Made by a program: the position numbers and the translations under genes
The notes under the pieces: generated by a model
Database searches by the model: none
What the model was told of the DNA's origin: nothing
The model's input: only the letters and a program-made list of their open reading frames with translations
Origin: Reichenbachiella faecimaris
Lineage (GTDB): Bacteria > Bacteroidota > Bacteroidia > Cytophagales > Cyclobacteriaceae
DNA length: 64,000 nt
Assembly: GCF_900176375.1 (NCBI RefSeq)
Contig: NZ_FWYF01000002.1
Coordinates: 62,001-126,000 of the forward strand
Direction of reading: 5' to 3'
Shown: piece by piece, positions 17,481 through 26,161 of the stretch
Numbering within the stretch: position 1 is the stretch's first letter
Layout of the letters: each line of letters starts with the position of its first letter

Positions 17481-17996
17481 TTATTTTGATTTGGCCTTTT
17501 TGTAAATAGGCACGGCACTACAAGCTTCCCCATACATCAAACTCGAAACCACTGGGCTCAACAATCTCGTAATTTCTACATAAGCGTATTCAGGCACTGG
17601 AAACTTTCCGCATCCTTTAATAATCACTTTTTCATTTTTGTATTCCGCCAAATCAATTTTTGAAAGAGCCTGCTGAAAAAGGTGATTTTCTAAATGAGAC
17701 AAATCACCAAACACGAAATTTTTAGCATAAGGCTCTAGCGCTGAAGACAAGAGCATATAAGCCCAAGTCGGCACAATAGCATCTACACTACAGTGCACAG
17801 CCACGTTTTTGTTTTTATAATCCTCCCAATTGTGATCCTTAACAAAAGCCCTAAAATCTTTCTCTCGAAGTACCAACTCATTAAACAATTGGTCTTTGAT
17901 ATCTATCTGTATGCGGGGGGACTGATCATAATATTGCTCCAAATCGAAGTTGATCAATGTACTCTGCGCTACCCTATTTACTATTTCTCCTTCCAT
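17481..17996 (-). CDS. DUF2480 family protein
   Basis: A 171-residue soluble protein that I recognise as the Bacteroidota-specific DUF2480 family from its opening EGEIVNRVAQS, the middle KNVAVHCSVDAIVPTWAYMLL, and the ending VVSSLMYGEACSAVPIYK. Several Cys and His residues are placed conspicuously (the HCSVDA, KGCGKFP and GEACSAV segments), which could mean metal binding or redox chemistry, although this is not established. Its ATG overlaps the tsaB stop (TAATG), so the two are translationally coupled. Function unknown. Confidence 0.8.
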   Translation of the reverse strand: MEGEIVNRVAQSTLINFDLEQYYDQSPRIQIDIKDQLFNELVLREKDFRAFVKDHNWEDYKNKNVAVHCSVDAIVPTWAYMLLSSALEPYAKNFVFGDLSHLENHLFQQALSKIDLAEYKNEKVIIKGCGKFPVPEYAYVEITRLLSPVVSSLMYGEACSAVPIYKKAKSK

Positions 17997-18673
17997 TATT
18001 TGAATGATGATGCAGTTCTAAATTCTTTTAAATAAAACGGCTCGAAGCTGATTACGTTTTCAAATGCGTTGCTTTTAAATTTATCAAAGGCCAAAAGTGC
18101 CACCTCCTCTGCCGAAGGAACAATGGAGTCAACAAAAAAGGCATTTTTGTGGTTAATCACCTCTTTGGCCTTATTCGAGCCATCTCCAAAAAACAATACC
18201 TTTTGATTCTCTAAAATATCCTCATAAGCATAGTCGTCCAAAATCACTGGAGCGGTAGATTTTATATTCTGAAAATTCTGATCATAAAGCGCTGAGTACA
18301 CCTCCATACGTCGAGCATCCAGCATTGGACAGTAAGTAACTTGATCAGCAGACCGTCTATGTAGCTGGTAAGCCATGGCTTCCAATGTATTGATAGCAAT
18401 CAATGGAATATCCAACGCCAAACACAATCCCTTGGCAGCCGAAACCCCAATTCGCAAGCCCGTATAAGAGCCTGGCCCCTCTGCCACTGAAACAGCAGAT
18501 AGTTCGTTCATCAGACACCCTGCATTTTTCATCATCTGTTCGATCATGACATGCAGTAATGAAGAGTGCGATTTTTCTATGGAATACAGCTGAGAGCCAA
18601 TGAGTTTCCCATCTTTTAGCAGCGCAACAGATCCACTGCTGGAAGAAGTATCAATACCAAGTATTAAGGACAC
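17996..18673 (-). CDS. tsaB: tRNA threonylcarbamoyladenosine biosynthesis protein TsaB
   Basis: A 225-residue ASKHA-fold protein. The N-terminal ILGIDTSSSSGSVALL loop and AEGPGSYTGLRIGVSAAKGLCLALDIPL match TsaB, the non-catalytic partner of TsaD in the complex that makes t6A37 of ANN-decoding tRNAs. The start is GTG at 18673, placed directly before the ILGIDTS strand. The gene lies 10 bases after an S41 protease gene and is coupled by overlap to the DUF2480 gene. The length is normal for the family. Confidence 0.92.
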   Translation of the reverse strand: MSLILGIDTSSSSGSVALLKDGKLIGSQLYSIEKSHSSLLHVMIEQMMKNAGCLMNELSAVSVAEGPGSYTGLRIGVSAAKGLCLALDIPLIAINTLEAMAYQLHRRSADQVTYCPMLDARRMEVYSALYDQNFQNIKSTAPVILDDYAYEDILENQKVLFFGDGSNKAKEVINHKNAFFVDSIVPSAEEVALLAFDKFKSNAFENVISFEPFYLKEFRTASSFK

Positions 18674-18683
18674 TGATTAAAAT

Positions 18684-20330
18684 TTATTGATTTAAAATTT
18701 TTGAATACGTCTGAGTATCTGCCAGTATCTTAGCGGCTTCTAGCACCGCTGGATCATGGTCTAAACTGGCTTCCATCATCCCTGTATGGAAATAATACCT
18801 ACTCACTATTTCCTCTTCTAGCATGAACTTGATGTCATCCTTAAAAGTCTCCAAATAGTTTTCTTTCAACGTGCTAACTTTTGCTTTCAACTTCTCAATA
18901 GTTGGTTCCATACCTTCATAGTACTTTTCCTTTTTGGCCATTTCCTCCAATGCTTTTATTGCATCATCCATTTGTGAAGACAGATTGAATTCCTTCCCTT
19001 TTACCCATGTTACAAATTCAATATACTCTGCATCTGTCAACTCAAATTGCCTTGGAGCAGGGATTTCGGGATGATTAAATGCGTATTCATTGGCATAATC
19101 AAATATCAAATTTTGGCTTACCATGTTGTACAACAGATTGGAGAATTTCTGTGGTGTGACTGGGATATCTGGCTCTATCCCTCCTCCATCATAAACTGTT
19201 CTGCCCTTGCTTGTTTTAAAAGCCACTTTTAGCGAATCTGGGATTTTTCCTACACTTCCGTCTTCGTTTCTGTGCGAGTAGTCAATCGCCTGAATACATC
19301 TTCCACTTGGGATGTAGTACTTGGCTGTAGTGATTTTTAGTTGTGAGTTGTAGGGCAGTGGACGAGTAGCTTGTACCAATCCTTTTCCAAAAGTCCTAGT
19401 CCCTACTAATACTCCTCTGTCATAGTCTTGAACCACTCCAGACACAATTTCAGCTGCAGATGCCGTGGCACGACTCGTCAGCACCACTAACGGAATATCA
19501 TTATCTGCGGAAGCATAAGGCGTCGTGTAGGTTTTATTCCAGGATGCCATTTTGCCTTTGGTACTTACCACTTCTTTTCCCTGTTCTACGAATACATTGG
19601 CCACTTTCACAGCTTCATCCAACAGACCCCCTGGATTGTCTCGAAGATCAAGAATGATTTTAGTTGCACCAGCACTTTTCAGACTATCCAAAGCATTTTT
19701 TACTTCGCTTCCTGCATCAGTGGTAAAATCGGTCAGTTTGATAAAGCCAATGGTCTCATTATACATGCCATAGAACATTACATTATCAATAGTGATTTTA
19801 GAGCGGGTCAATGTCACATCAAAAGGTTTGTCTCTTCCGTACCTTTTCACTCTCAACACAATTTCAGAACCAGGCTGTCCTTTCAGGAGTTCACTGATTT
19901 CGGTTGAAGTCTTATTTTCAAGGTTTTGATGATCAATTTCTAGGATCTCATCCCCAATTTTTAGTCCAGCAGTGTGCGCTGGATACCCAACATAGGGCAT
20001 GATGACAGTGTTTGCTCGATTGCGTTGTCCTACAATTGCCCCTATTCCACCATATTCGCCTGTGGTGGCTGTGCGATAATCTTCTATATCATTTTCAGAA
20101 ATATAAGCAGCATACGGATCTAGAGATTTTAGCATGGCCTCAATGCCATCACCAATTAATTTCTCACTTGAGACCTCATCCACATAGTGGGTATTCAATT
20201 CTCTGTAGAGCGTCGTGAATATGTTTAAGTTTCGAGAAATTTCGAAACTATGGTCACCACCCAACCAGGTAAAAGAAAACAGTCCAGCCAATAACGCCAC
20301 ACCAACTACACCTATTACTATTCTCTTCAT
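18684..20330 (-). CDS. C-terminal processing peptidase (S41 family)
   Basis: A 548-residue exported serine protease. A leader or membrane anchor (about 6-26) is followed by a PDZ domain (about 85-170, with GGIGAIVG and the carboxylate-binding loop) and an S41 catalytic domain. The catalytic Ser is in SRATASAAEIV and the Lys in RTFGKGLVQ. The C-terminal 130 residues form a helical tail. Such CTP enzymes trim C-termini or degrade periplasmic proteins. It is upstream of tsaB with 10 bases between and downstream of rnpA, so it may be co-transcribed with them. Confidence 0.9.
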   Translation of the reverse strand: MKRIVIGVVGVALLAGLFSFTWLGGDHSFEISRNLNIFTTLYRELNTHYVDEVSSEKLIGDGIEAMLKSLDPYAAYISENDIEDYRTATTGEYGGIGAIVGQRNRANTVIMPYVGYPAHTAGLKIGDEILEIDHQNLENKTSTEISELLKGQPGSEIVLRVKRYGRDKPFDVTLTRSKITIDNVMFYGMYNETIGFIKLTDFTTDAGSEVKNALDSLKSAGATKIILDLRDNPGGLLDEAVKVANVFVEQGKEVVSTKGKMASWNKTYTTPYASADNDIPLVVLTSRATASAAEIVSGVVQDYDRGVLVGTRTFGKGLVQATRPLPYNSQLKITTAKYYIPSGRCIQAIDYSHRNEDGSVGKIPDSLKVAFKTSKGRTVYDGGGIEPDIPVTPQKFSNLLYNMVSQNLIFDYANEYAFNHPEIPAPRQFELTDAEYIEFVTWVKGKEFNLSSQMDDAIKALEEMAKKEKYYEGMEPTIEKLKAKVSTLKENYLETFKDDIKFMLEEEIVSRYYFHTGMMEASLDHDPAVLEAAKILADTQTYSKILNQ

Positions 20331-20355
20331 ATCTGATGAATTTTTTATTAAGTAC

Positions 20356-20757
20356 CTATTGATCCATTTTGGACTTTAAACGCCTAAAAGAATCCACAAG
20401 TTTGGATTCTATGAAATCATAGGGATGAATTTCTTTACCTGTGTAAATATAGGCAATCAGCAAAAATTTACCTTGAGGTAAATGCTCGTCGAGCAGGTGT
20501 TTGTGCAACCGATAAGATTCACGGATTAATCGTTTGATTCGATTGCGATCAACTGCTCGTTTGAAATTCCGCTTGGAAACACTCACCATAAATTGATGGC
20601 ACGTGGTATTTTCATCTGCCAAGAGGAACCTGACAGAAAAGGGATAAAAATAAAAAGATGCCCCCTTGGTAAAAAGAGCATCAATTAATTTTTTACTACT
20701 CAATCTTTCCCGTTTGGGAAAGGAGTATTTTCTATATGTATGATTTGTTCCTTCCAT
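20356..20757 (-). CDS. rnpA: Ribonuclease P protein component
   Basis: A 133-residue basic protein. The RNR signature KRAVDRNRIKRLIRESYR (about residues 75-92) and the N-terminal FPKRERLSSKK segment match RnpA, which helps the catalytic RNA cut 5' leaders from pre-tRNAs. It is 28 bases downstream of rpmH, the classic bacterial pair. dnaA is not adjacent here. Confidence 0.92.
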   Translation of the reverse strand: MEGTNHTYRKYSFPKRERLSSKKLIDALFTKGASFYFYPFSVRFLLADENTTCHQFMVSVSKRNFKRAVDRNRIKRLIRESYRLHKHLLDEHLPQGKFLLIAYIYTGKEIHPYDFIESKLVDSFRRLKSKMDQ

Positions 20758-20785
20758 TAAGAAGGAATAAAGCTAACCAAGATTC

Positions 20786-20944
20786 TTATTTCTTGTGCTT
20801 TCTTTCGTCAGAGACTGTCAATTTTTTTCTGCCCTTAGCTCTTCTTCTTTTCAAAACAGCTCTGCCGGCTACGTCTTCCATTCTGGCTTTAAAACCGTGC
20901 TTATTTCTTCTTTTTCGCTGAGAAGGTTGAAATGTTCTTTTCAT
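20786..20944 (-). CDS. rpmH: 50S ribosomal protein L34
   Basis: A 52-residue frame starting with ATG at 20944. It reads [20 protein letters not shown], continues with an R-M-x-x-x-x-G-R-x-V-L-x-x-R-R-A-K-G-R core, and ends with a basic tail. This is an unmistakable L34. It is too short for many length cut-offs. It lies just upstream of rnpA, and a good promoter lies about 80 bases before its start. Confidence 0.96.
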   Translation of the reverse strand: MKRTFQPSQRKRRNKHGFKARMEDVAGRAVLKRRRAKGRKKLTVSDERKHKK

Positions 20945-21021
20945 CTTATATCGTATTTTTTATCTCTAAATTTCCAAATGCCCCTAACTACTCTTCTGAC
21001 GCAGCTTGAAAAAATGGAGTG

Positions 21022-21051
21022 CAAAAATAGAGAGCTTTTTGACAATAACAA
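21022..21051 (-). promoter_or_regulatory. Bacteroidota-type promoter for rpmH-rnpA
   Basis: On the minus strand TTG (complement of 21049-21051) and TATTTTTG (complement of 21022-21029) are separated by 19 bases, the ideal spacing for the -33/-7 consensus. The rpmH ATG follows 77 bases later. Confidence 0.65.
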
Positions 21052-21152
21052 AGTCTGAATCAGATAGTTTGGGCAAGAATGCATAATAAAAGGATGCGTT
21101 CTTGATATATCCATTCCAAATCCTGAATATTTGTGCAAACAAACACAAAATT

Positions 21153-22853
21153 ATGATTGATTGCCGCATTTCATTTCCAAACCCTTTGACTCACTTATTG
21201 CATATTGAACTGAAATTTGAAGTCAGCAATCAACCTACATTAGATCTGATACTACCAGCATGGCGTCCTGGCAGGTACGAATTGGCTCCTTTTGTTGAAA
21301 ATATCCAGAAATTTTCTGTGACAAATTCAAGTGGCGGCCTTTTAGGGTGGGAGAAAACCCAACCCAACATTTGGACTGTAGACACAAATCAATCCAATGA
21401 AATCACAGTAGGTTATCAGTATTATGCAAACAAAATGGATGCTGGCAATTCTGTATTGGATGATCGCCAGATTTACATCAATTTCATTAATTGCATTTTT
21501 TATACAGAAAAGCATACAGCTGAGTCAATCAATCTGACAGTTGATATACCTAAGGACTATTTGGTAAGTTGTAGTCTCACGCAAACGAATTTAGGCCAAT
21601 TCAATGCTGCTGACTATTTTCAATTGGTGGACTCGCCCCTGCTGGCTAGTCCTGATTTGAAAATATTGGACTATCAAGTAAAAGGATCCCAATTCTCCAT
21701 TGCCATCCTTGGCGACTGCCCGTACTCAGACGAAAAAATTATCGAGGATTTTAAAAAATTCAGTGAATGTCAAATAGCTACCATGGACGGATTCCCAACC
21801 AAGCAATATGATTTTATTATACAATCATTGGATTACACGCACTATCATGGTGTAGAACACCAAAACTCAACCATACTGGTACTGGGCCCAAATGACGAAG
21901 CCAATAAAGCTTCTTATTATGGAAAATTGATGGGCGTAGCTTCACACGAGCTATTTCACACCTGGAATGTGACACGTATTCGCCCAAAAGAAATGTCTCC
22001 CTACCAATTCGACTCTGAGACGATGACCAAGACTGGTTTTGTAACAGAGGGATTTACCACCTATTATGGAGATTTGTTTTTGAAACAATCTGGCGTTTTC
22101 AGTCAAGCCGAATATTTTAAAGAATTAAATACACTATTCAGCAGACATTTTGAAAATTATGGCAGACATGAAAGTACTTTAATTCAATCCAGTCAAAACC
22201 TTTGGGTGGATGGATACAAAAACCTCTTTCCTCCCAAAAAAGTATCGATATATGTAAAAGGTGCACTTTGCTCTTTGATTTTGGATTTAACAATTCGAAA
22301 GCATACCAACAATGAATCAACACTCATTGATATAGTGAAGGCACTCTTTCAAAATCACACTTATGTACAAGGCGGATATACACAAGAACAGGTATATGCT
22401 ATATTAGTGGACTTTGGTGGTGAAAACATCAAACCACTACTTCATACCCTCTACGAAACCACAGCCAGTTTAGACACTTATCTAAAAGAGGCGCTTTCGT
22501 ATGTGGGTTGCGAACTGACGTCAAGAGCGCATTCAAATGAATTAACAAGCAAGTTGGGCATCAAATGTCTGGATCACAAAATCACGGAAATAGCTCCTGG
22601 CAGCCACACGGAAGAGTATCTATCAGTTGGAGATGAAATTCTTGAATTGAACGGAAAAAACTTCAATGAAGAGGAAATCATACTTTCTGATCAAGTCATA
22701 TTCAAAATCAAGAGAGGTTCAAGAATTTTAGGAATTGAAGTGCCAATCACCTCCTCAAACTACTATGGATCTTATGATATTTCTGTCTTGGTAGGTGCAG
22801 GTGAGCAACAATTGAAAAATTTGTCTCTTTGGCTTGGAAATAATAAGAAATAA
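21153..22853 (+). CDS. M61 glycyl-aminopeptidase-like metallopeptidase with PDZ domain
   Basis: A protein of about 566 residues. The N-terminal beta-rich domain of M61 enzymes includes LPAWRPGRYELAPFVENI near residue 36. A gluzincin catalytic core has HELFH (about His265 to His269), and the third ligand is the Glu in VTEGFTTYYGD. A C-terminal PDZ-like domain (about 460-545) includes SVGDEILELNGKNF. No signal peptide is visible from the ATG at 21153. The upstream frame to 21102 adds 17 residues without a clear leader. M61 enzymes act on N-terminal Gly or Ala residues, but the biological substrate is unknown. Confidence 0.87.
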   Translation: MIDCRISFPNPLTHLLHIELKFEVSNQPTLDLILPAWRPGRYELAPFVENIQKFSVTNSSGGLLGWEKTQPNIWTVDTNQSNEITVGYQYYANKMDAGNSVLDDRQIYINFINCIFYTEKHTAESINLTVDIPKDYLVSCSLTQTNLGQFNAADYFQLVDSPLLASPDLKILDYQVKGSQFSIAILGDCPYSDEKIIEDFKKFSECQIATMDGFPTKQYDFIIQSLDYTHYHGVEHQNSTILVLGPNDEANKASYYGKLMGVASHELFHTWNVTRIRPKEMSPYQFDSETMTKTGFVTEGFTTYYGDLFLKQSGVFSQAEYFKELNTLFSRHFENYGRHESTLIQSSQNLWVDGYKNLFPPKKVSIYVKGALCSLILDLTIRKHTNNESTLIDIVKALFQNHTYVQGGYTQEQVYAILVDFGGENIKPLLHTLYETTASLDTYLKEALSYVGCELTSRAHSNELTSKLGIKCLDHKITEIAPGSHTEEYLSVGDEILELNGKNFNEEEIILSDQVIFKIKRGSRILGIEVPITSSNYYGSYDISVLVGAGEQQLKNLSLWLGNNKK

Positions 22854-22929
22854 ATTTTGGCTCAGAGCCTAAAAACTTACATTTGCTCATGCATTCCATT
22901 GTGGTGAAAAATTATAGCTCTTTCTTGAA

Positions 22930-24705
22930 ATGAAATTAAACGTGTTGCTGGTCAGGTTTCTGGTATGGCGGATGAAGTATATCAGCAACAACAACTTCAC
23001 TTTGATACTGAGCGGAATTGTCGGGCTGGTTGCAGGACTAGCCGCAGTGACACTGAAAGAGTCTGTCCACTATATTCAGGCCGTTTTAAACAAATACATA
23101 TATACTTCTGGCTTCGATTTTTTATACCTCTTTTATCCATTGGCTGGTATAGTACTCACTATGGTAGTGGCGAAGTACGTGCTAAAAGAAAAATTAGGTC
23201 ACGGTATTACACAAATCCTGTTCGTAATTTCAAAACGATCAAGTATTGTCAAAAGATCAATGATGTATTCTCGAATGTTGACGAGCGCCATCACGGTAGG
23301 CTTTGGTGGGTCTGTAGGGCTAGAGGCACCCATAGTAGTGACAGGTTCTGCCATTGGCTCAAACCTCGCCCAACTCACACATTTGAATTATAAGAAAAGA
23401 ACTTTGTTGATTGCTTGTGGTGCATCTGGTGCCATTTCTGCCATCTTTAATTCGCCCATAGCTGGTGTCATCTTTGCCATAGAAGTTATCCTCACTGATG
23501 TCACGATCAACAAATTCATTCCAATTCTGCTTTCATCAGTGACGGGATCATTGGTATCACTGGCTCTGCTAGGTGATGATTTACTATTCTCTTTTAAGTT
23601 GAAAGATCCGTTTCTCGCAGAACATGTCCACTACTATATTTTTCTAGGCATAGCTTGTGGTATTGTTTCTGTACATTTTACACGGTTGACCTATGTCATT
23701 GAGAGATTGATAAAAAAAGTGACGAACGACTGGAGCAGGGCAGTCGTAGGAGGGATAGGTGTGGCCTTGATTGTCTTAACTTTTCCGCCAATCTATGGGG
23801 AAGGTTATGCCACCATCAAACAACTACTGAACGGCAATGACGATATCATTTTTAATAACAGTTTGATATATGAGGGCACAGACAAAACGTTAGTCATTAT
23901 CATGCTGCTATTTGCTATTCTGGTCGTAAAACCAGTAGCTTCAGCATTAACTATAGGCTCAGGTGGTAGTGGTGGTATTTTTGCACCATCACTATTTATG
24001 GGAGGTATTGCCGGCTATCTCTTTGCCAAAACTGTCAACTTCGTTTTACCGATCACCATTAGTACGAGTAATTTTACCCTAGTAGCCATGTGTGGTGTGA
24101 TGAGCGGCGTACTACATGCACCATTGACAGCCATCTTTTTGATTGCGGAAATAACTGGCGGTTACGAACTTTTTGTGCCGCTCATGTTAGTCAGTGCCAT
24201 TTCATTTATCACCATCAGCTATTTCGAAAAACATTCATTGTACACGAAGAGCCTCATTGAAAAAGGAGACTTGATTCAACATGACAAAGATCGACAAGTG
24301 CTCAGTTTGATGAAAGTCAACAAGATCATTGAATCTGACTTACTAACCATAAAGTACGATGCCAAACTGGAGGACATGATCAAACTGATCAAAAAATCTA
24401 AGCGCAACATTTTTCCAGTACTGAACTATGATGGAGGGCTAGAAGGCATTATCACTCTAGATGACATTCGAGAAAAAATGTTTGATGAAGAGGCCCGAAA
24501 GAAAATTATTGTTAAAGAAGTCATGCAGCTTCCTCCAGCGGAAGTGCACCCAGATGATTCTATGCAGACTGTGATGAACAAGTTTGAGGTGACACAAGCC
24601 TGGAATCTTCCTGTGATTGACGAGGGACAATATATTGGCTTTTTATCTAAATCCAGAATTTTTAATGCTTATCGAAATAAGTTGATAAATCAAGACAAAG
24701 AATAA
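22930..24705 (+). CDS. CLC-family chloride channel/transporter with CBS pair
   Basis: A 591-residue membrane protein. The CLC signatures are GGSVGLEAPIV, with the gating Glu at about residue 130; SGAISAIFNSPIAGVIFAIE; and GSGGSGGIFAPSLFMGG near residue 350. About eleven hydrophobic segments span residues 20-430. Two CBS domains follow (about 455-585), which commonly bind adenine nucleotides and adjust gating. Whether it is a passive channel or a chloride/proton exchanger cannot be decided here. It seems monocistronic, and an AT-rich gap follows. Confidence 0.9.
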   Translation: MKLNVLLVRFLVWRMKYISNNNFTLILSGIVGLVAGLAAVTLKESVHYIQAVLNKYIYTSGFDFLYLFYPLAGIVLTMVVAKYVLKEKLGHGITQILFVISKRSSIVKRSMMYSRMLTSAITVGFGGSVGLEAPIVVTGSAIGSNLAQLTHLNYKKRTLLIACGASGAISAIFNSPIAGVIFAIEVILTDVTINKFIPILLSSVTGSLVSLALLGDDLLFSFKLKDPFLAEHVHYYIFLGIACGIVSVHFTRLTYVIERLIKKVTNDWSRAVVGGIGVALIVLTFPPIYGEGYATIKQLLNGNDDIIFNNSLIYEGTDKTLVIIMLLFAILVVKPVASALTIGSGGSGGIFAPSLFMGGIAGYLFAKTVNFVLPITISTSNFTLVAMCGVMSGVLHAPLTAIFLIAEITGGYELFVPLMLVSAISFITISYFEKHSLYTKSLIEKGDLIQHDKDRQVLSLMKVNKIIESDLLTIKYDAKLEDMIKLIKKSKRNIFPVLNYDGGLEGIITLDDIREKMFDEEARKKIIVKEVMQLPPAEVHPDDSMQTVMNKFEVTQAWNLPVIDEGQYIGFLSKSRIFNAYRNKLINQDKE

Positions 24706-25003
24706 AATTATCAACGTTGCATACTTTGCACTATTCCCTGAATATTGCTTAGGCATTTTTAAAATTGATTCGCCTTTTCCACATTTTTCATTTCATAAAA
24801 AATACACAACTCACTATAATACTGCCAGTTACATCCCTTTATTTAAACATTGTGGATAACTTTCTATTTTGTGGATAACTATATCTAATTCTTAAAATAG
24901 TACTATTGACGGATAATTTTGACATCGCACTAATAAAGTTGCAACTATCTATTTCTGAGTACGTTATCATATTTTTACAGAATATTTATATTTGCCATCG
25001 TTC
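24706..25003. other. AT-rich intergenic region with paired DnaA boxes (candidate origin element)
   Basis: This 298-base gap has two perfect DnaA boxes in the same orientation, TGTGGATAA at 24851-24859 and 24870-24878, with starts 19 bases apart. A one-mismatch box in the opposite orientation, TTTTCCACA, lies at 24775-24783. The whole gap is very AT-rich. Genes between 10.4 and 20.9 kb run mainly leftward and those between 21.2 and 30.7 kb mainly rightward, as expected around an origin, although exceptions exist. dnaA itself is not present. It could equally be a DnaA-binding regulatory region. The gap must also hold the promoter of the next gene. Confidence 0.4.
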
Positions 25004-25501
25004 ATGAATAAAGCAGTCCATTTTCCTTTTCTAGCAATAATTATTGTTTGTTTATTGGCAAGCAATTCACAGGCTCAAAGTGTTGAGGTGATCAAATACC
25101 CAGATCTAGCAAAACTTATTTCTTCTCAATCAGACAAAAACAAAGTCATTAATTTTTGGGCTACTTGGTGCCGACCATGTGTGAAGGAGCTGCCACAATT
25201 TCTCGAATTATACGAAAAGTACAATGAAGAAAATTTAGAGTTGAGTCTGATCAGTTTTGATTTCGTGGAAGACTTGGAAAACAAACTGAAGCCTTTCGTA
25301 ACGAAAAAAAATATAGAAGCCAAAGTCTACCTGCTAGATGAAACAGATTATAATGCATTCATTGACAAGGTGGATCCATCATGGAGTGGGGCAATACCCG
25401 CCACTCTGATGGTATCCAAAGGAAATACAAAAAGAAAATTTATTGAAAAAGAATTCTCAGAAGATGAACTAGAAAAAGTCTATCTGAACTTTATTAAATA
25501 A
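25004..25501 (+). CDS. TlpA-like periplasmic thiol-disulfide oxidoreductase
   Basis: A 165-residue exported thioredoxin-fold protein. The leader (about 1-25) ends at an SQAQ-like cleavage region. The active site WATWCRPC is at about residues 47-54 and the cis-proline is in GAIPATLMV near residue 126. The CRPC/CxPC-type site and the leader match TlpA/ResA proteins, which reduce envelope disulfides, for example during cytochrome maturation. I chose the ATG at 25004; the TTG four codons earlier is less likely. Only ten bases separate it from a second thioredoxin-fold gene, so the two form an operon. Confidence 0.83.
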   Translation: MNKAVHFPFLAIIIVCLLASNSQAQSVEVIKYPDLAKLISSQSDKNKVINFWATWCRPCVKELPQFLELYEKYNEENLELSLISFDFVEDLENKLKPFVTKKNIEAKVYLLDETDYNAFIDKVDPSWSGAIPATLMVSKGNTKRKFIEKEFSEDELEKVYLNFIK

Positions 25502-25511
25502 CCCTATTATC

Positions 25512-26150
25512 ATGAAGAAAAATATACTTTTAGTTTTCGGCCTGGTTGCTGTAGCAGCAGTGCTTTTTGCAAGTGGCAACAAAGAAGAAATTGTCAAGCC
25601 AAAAGTTGGTTTTGAAGTAGGAGACAAAGCCACTGATTTCAAATTGAAGAATGTGGATGGTAAGACCATCTCCATGACAGACTACAAAGACGCCAAGGGT
25701 TTCATTGTGGTATTCACCTGTAACACCTGCCCTTTCTCTAAAATGTACGAAAAGAGAATTGATCTGCTAAACCAAAAATATGAGCCTCAGGGATTTCCGG
25801 TCATTGCTATCAATTCGAACGATGTGACCAAACAACCAGGAGACTCCTTTGAGGAAATGACCAAAAGAGCCCAAGACAAAGCATATTCATTCCCATATCT
25901 ATATGACGAAAGTCAAGCTGTAGCCACAGCTTATGGCGCCACTCGCACACCCCACGTTTACGTATTAAACAAAAACACCAAAGGACTTACAGTAGCTTAC
26001 ATTGGCGCTATTGATGACAATCACAAAGATGCTGACGCAGTGACACAAAAATATGTGGAAGATGCTGTAGATAGCCTTTTAGGGGGTAAGGCAGTAAAAA
26101 CAGCCTCAACAAAAGCTATCGGCTGCACGATAAAATGGAAGGAAGCCTAA
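25512..26150 (+). CDS. Exported AhpC/TSA-type redoxin (thioredoxin-like family)
   Basis: A 212-residue protein with an N-terminal hydrophobic leader (about 1-22). A redoxin domain has VGDKATDFKLKNVDGK and the active-site segment FTCNTCPFSK (about residues 73-82) and ends near ATRTPHVYVLN. It belongs to the small thioredoxin-like family often annotated as peroxiredoxin-related, but the CNTC motif differs from a classical peroxidatic PxxxTxxC site. A late Cys in AIGCTIKWK may be the resolving residue. It pairs with the upstream TlpA-like gene. Its stop lies inside a terminator hairpin shared with the convergent M16 gene. Confidence 0.82.
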   Translation: MKKNILLVFGLVAVAAVLFASGNKEEIVKPKVGFEVGDKATDFKLKNVDGKTISMTDYKDAKGFIVVFTCNTCPFSKMYEKRIDLLNQKYEPQGFPVIAINSNDVTKQPGDSFEEMTKRAQDKAYSFPYLYDESQAVATAYGATRTPHVYVLNKNTKGLTVAYIGAIDDNHKDADAVTQKYVEDAVDSLLGGKAVKTASTKAIGCTIKWKEA

Positions 26151-26161
26151 GCTTCCTTTTT
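26139..26161. terminator. Bidirectional terminator overlapping two convergent stop codons
   Basis: AAGGAAGC (26139-26146) and GCTTCCTT (26151-26158) pair around the 4-base loop CTAA, with T residues after. The TAA at 26148-26150 ends the redoxin gene, and the minus-strand stop at 26147-26149 ends the M16 gene. Both stops therefore lie in or next to the loop. Confidence 0.7.

Noticed and set aside
20356-20944. Classical dnaA-rpmH-rnpA origin region
   Set aside because: dnaA is not next to rpmH, and the gap upstream of rpmH contains only a promoter and no DnaA boxes.
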